From the NCBI GenBank assembly GCA_004794655.1, contig SMMW01000575.1:12537001-12601000 (forward strand): 64,000 nt of DNA, read 5' to 3'. Origin of the DNA: Marisa cornuarietis. Lineage: Eukaryota > Mollusca > Gastropoda > Architaenioglossa > Ampullariidae. The position numbers and the translations under genes are program-made. The notes below the pieces were generated by a model that was given only the letters and a program-made list of their open reading frames with translations, ran no database searches and was not told the DNA's origin. Positions 40,001 through 43,000 of the stretch are shown here, piece after piece (position 1 is the stretch's first letter; every line of letters begins with the position of its first letter).

Positions 40001-43000
40001 TTTTGGCCATTGACTCCCAGAGTTTTGGTAGAAGCTGAAGCAGACTTGCTGGTAGAGAAGTGTGCACTGTCATCCAACCTCATGGAATGGAGAGGGTGCT
40101 GACTGCCCAAGCCTGAGGGTCAAGAACCAGTGACACAACCTGGCAGCTCTGCAGTCGATCGAGTGGCAAAACTGGTTAGTATGTGGAGGATAAAAAGTTA
40201 GATATAACTACTGAAAGACAAATGGAAGCAAGAAGGATCTCTAAGGGAGGTTCCTGCGCTATCCTGATGAGGGCCTTGGCAAGGACCTGTAAGCATCTGG
40301 GAATGTAAATGACCTTGAGCCTAATCCCATGATCCCTGCACCAGCCCCAGAGACAGAGTCCACGAACATCAGAAATGCCACCTGCAAACAGAAGAATGAG
40401 ATGACGACAGAGTGCAAAAGCATCTTTTAGTGTTTCTGTAACACAGAAGAAGCAGGCAAAACCAAGTCAAGACCATCCAGTGTCAAATAAATGATGCTGA
40501 TGAGGACCAGTAAGAGACTATATTGGGCCACTCTGCTAATAATACCACCAAAACCAAGTCAAGGGTGGATAGGTGAGGGGCAACTAAGGAGTCAGAGTTA
40601 TCATGTGGAAAAGCTTTCATTACCCACTTAGTACTGGTGAATCAAAAGTAACTGGTACTGGAAAATTTACTTGTGGTCAGCAAATTGCCAGGGCAATGTG
40701 CCATGAGTGAAGTGAAGAATAACAAATTTCTCACCCAGGAATGTGGGTGTACCCACGCAGGAAATCCCACCTGAACATTTAAACCTTGTTACATTCTCAC
40801 CAGACGTAAAGTCTGTCCTTCTATTTGGGTCTGAGACATGGCATGTGGCAAACACCATCACCAACAAGATTCAAACATTCATCAACAGGTGTCAGTGCCA
40901 CATCCTCAACATCAGATGGCCTGAGAAGATCTCCAATACAGACCTGTGGGAGAGAGCCAACCAAAAACCTGTGAGCCAAGACATCAAGAAGCAAAAGTGG
41001 ACTAAGTTGCAAAAGCTGAACACAGTGCACAGCTCATGGCTAAAGAACTGATAGCATTGTATGTAGTGAGCACCACTGTAACGATAACAAAAAAACTGCT
41101 CCATGGCTTTGTTGTTGCCTTGTTAGCTGTTTGATGGCTGTTGCCTACCTGATGAGTGGAGTGCATTGCAACCAGGCACGTGCTAGCTCACGGTCAGGGA
41201 GTTAATTTTCCCTGGTGAGAGAGCAAATATATCCTGTTATCTCCTGTGATCAGGTCATCAGGCTAGTATTAACTTTATGAGGCCAAGCTGACCAAATATG
41301 TCCAGCCGCGTCAACAACTATTAAGTCTGGGTCACCCACTCATGTCTGTCATATTCAATAATTTTTACTTAAAAACTTTGTAAACAAAAAGGGACAAAAT
41401 CCAAGCATTGAGCTAGGTAAATCACATTTGAAAAGAGTTACATCCCTTAACATGAAAACAACGACTTTTATTTGAAGATTTGATTTTTTCCAGATGTACC
41501 TTTTTTTTTTTAAAGATGATGGCTACGTGATGCATATATAAAGATGACTAGCAAAATTTCACCTTTTTTGAGCCTGTTCCTGACACTGAAGTTGGTTATT
41601 CATTTCTGTATGTTTTGGGACCATTAACATCCACCAAATACAAGATCAGACATTGCAGTGATCATCATTTGTGCATAACCCAGTGTTGAAATTCTTCATA
41701 TTGGAAATAAAATTTTATATGCCTAATTTCCTTTGGATTTACAAGAAAGTTCTATTTCACAATGGAGTGAGATATAAATGGTTTAATTTTTTTAAAGTGC
41801 AGCTATGCTTGCATAGATTAGTATGCTTGTTTGTGTGTATATATATATATATATATTTGTATTATTGCTGTGTTAAGCACTTTTGTTTTATTTGCATTCA
41901 ACAGCTCCTAATGAATCAGATGGTGTGAAAACAGATGAAAAATCAGAGGCTGAAGAAACCATCAAAGAACTGGAAGAAGTCAACTCTGAAGAACAGAAAC
42001 CAGAAGATGTAGTTCCAGCAGAAGCTGAGGACCTGTCTGCCACTTCTGCTGGCAGTGAGAACGAAACAAGGGAAGCTGTGAAGTCTGCTGACAGTGACAA
42101 CCAGCCTGCAAACAAAGAGGAATCAGAAGTCTCGGAGGGAACCGACAGAGAAGACAAAATAAGTGAGGAGGATAAGTCCAGGAGAGAAGATGACATCACA
42201 ATGGTCAGGAGAGGTGAAAGAGAAGAGGCAGAAGGAAGCAGTAACCAGCCCATCTCCTCCATCACCGTCAGCCACAAACCTGAAGAAGGTGCCACTGCAG
42301 CTACAGACATTCCTAAGCCAAGTCGTCTCGATCTGACCCACCCAGATATTCCAGACCACCTTCACAACCTTCCTGTTGATGGAGGTTCCCTCACAAAACG
42401 TCTAGAGAGAGCCTTGGGCTCCGTGGCACCGCTGCTGCGAGAGATCTTTGTTGACTTTGCTCCATTCTTGTCGAAAACATTGATTGGTTCTCATGGGCAG
42501 GAACTCTTGATAGGCGGTAAGTGACGTAGCAGTGTCAAATAATACCCAGATTGCTTATCTACAGGTCAAAAATCTTGGAGAGAACTACTCTAACTTCAAA
42601 AACAAAGGCTAAAGCTGGTTATTGATCATTGGTACAAAAAAAAGATTTGGGATATTGTACTTTTTTGGCTTGAACATGCCAGCTGATACCTGAGCTTTGG
42701 TTACTGTGGTAACAGGTCTAGTGACGTTGAAGCAGAGCACCTCAGTGGTGGAGCTGGTCATGTTGTTGTGCTCTCAGGAGTGGCAGAACTCTCTACAGAA
42801 ACATGCAGGACTGGCGTTCATCGAGCTAGTGAATGAAGGGAGGTCAGTAGTGAGGGCGAGTTTCCTATAGTATTAGGCTGTCTCCCTTTGATTGGAAAAA
42901 TTCTTTGGGTCCGAGACTTCGTTTTTATAAAGTTTAACTCATTGCAATTTATAATATAAAATTGTAATAGTTTTGTAATATTTAATGGTTAGCACTTAAA

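Larger units (their letters stand above)
39529..41904 (+). other. intron 30, filled by retroelement relics
   Basis: 2.4-kb intron with the DIRS-like relic (39770-40500, minus), an unassigned 240-bp stretch and the RTE-like fragment (40743-41051, plus). AT-rich sequence with a TA microsatellite (41838-41857) follows. Confidence 0.6.

Noticed and set aside
41888..42310. 140-codon minus-strand frame
   Set aside because: Shadow of acidic exon 31, same cause.
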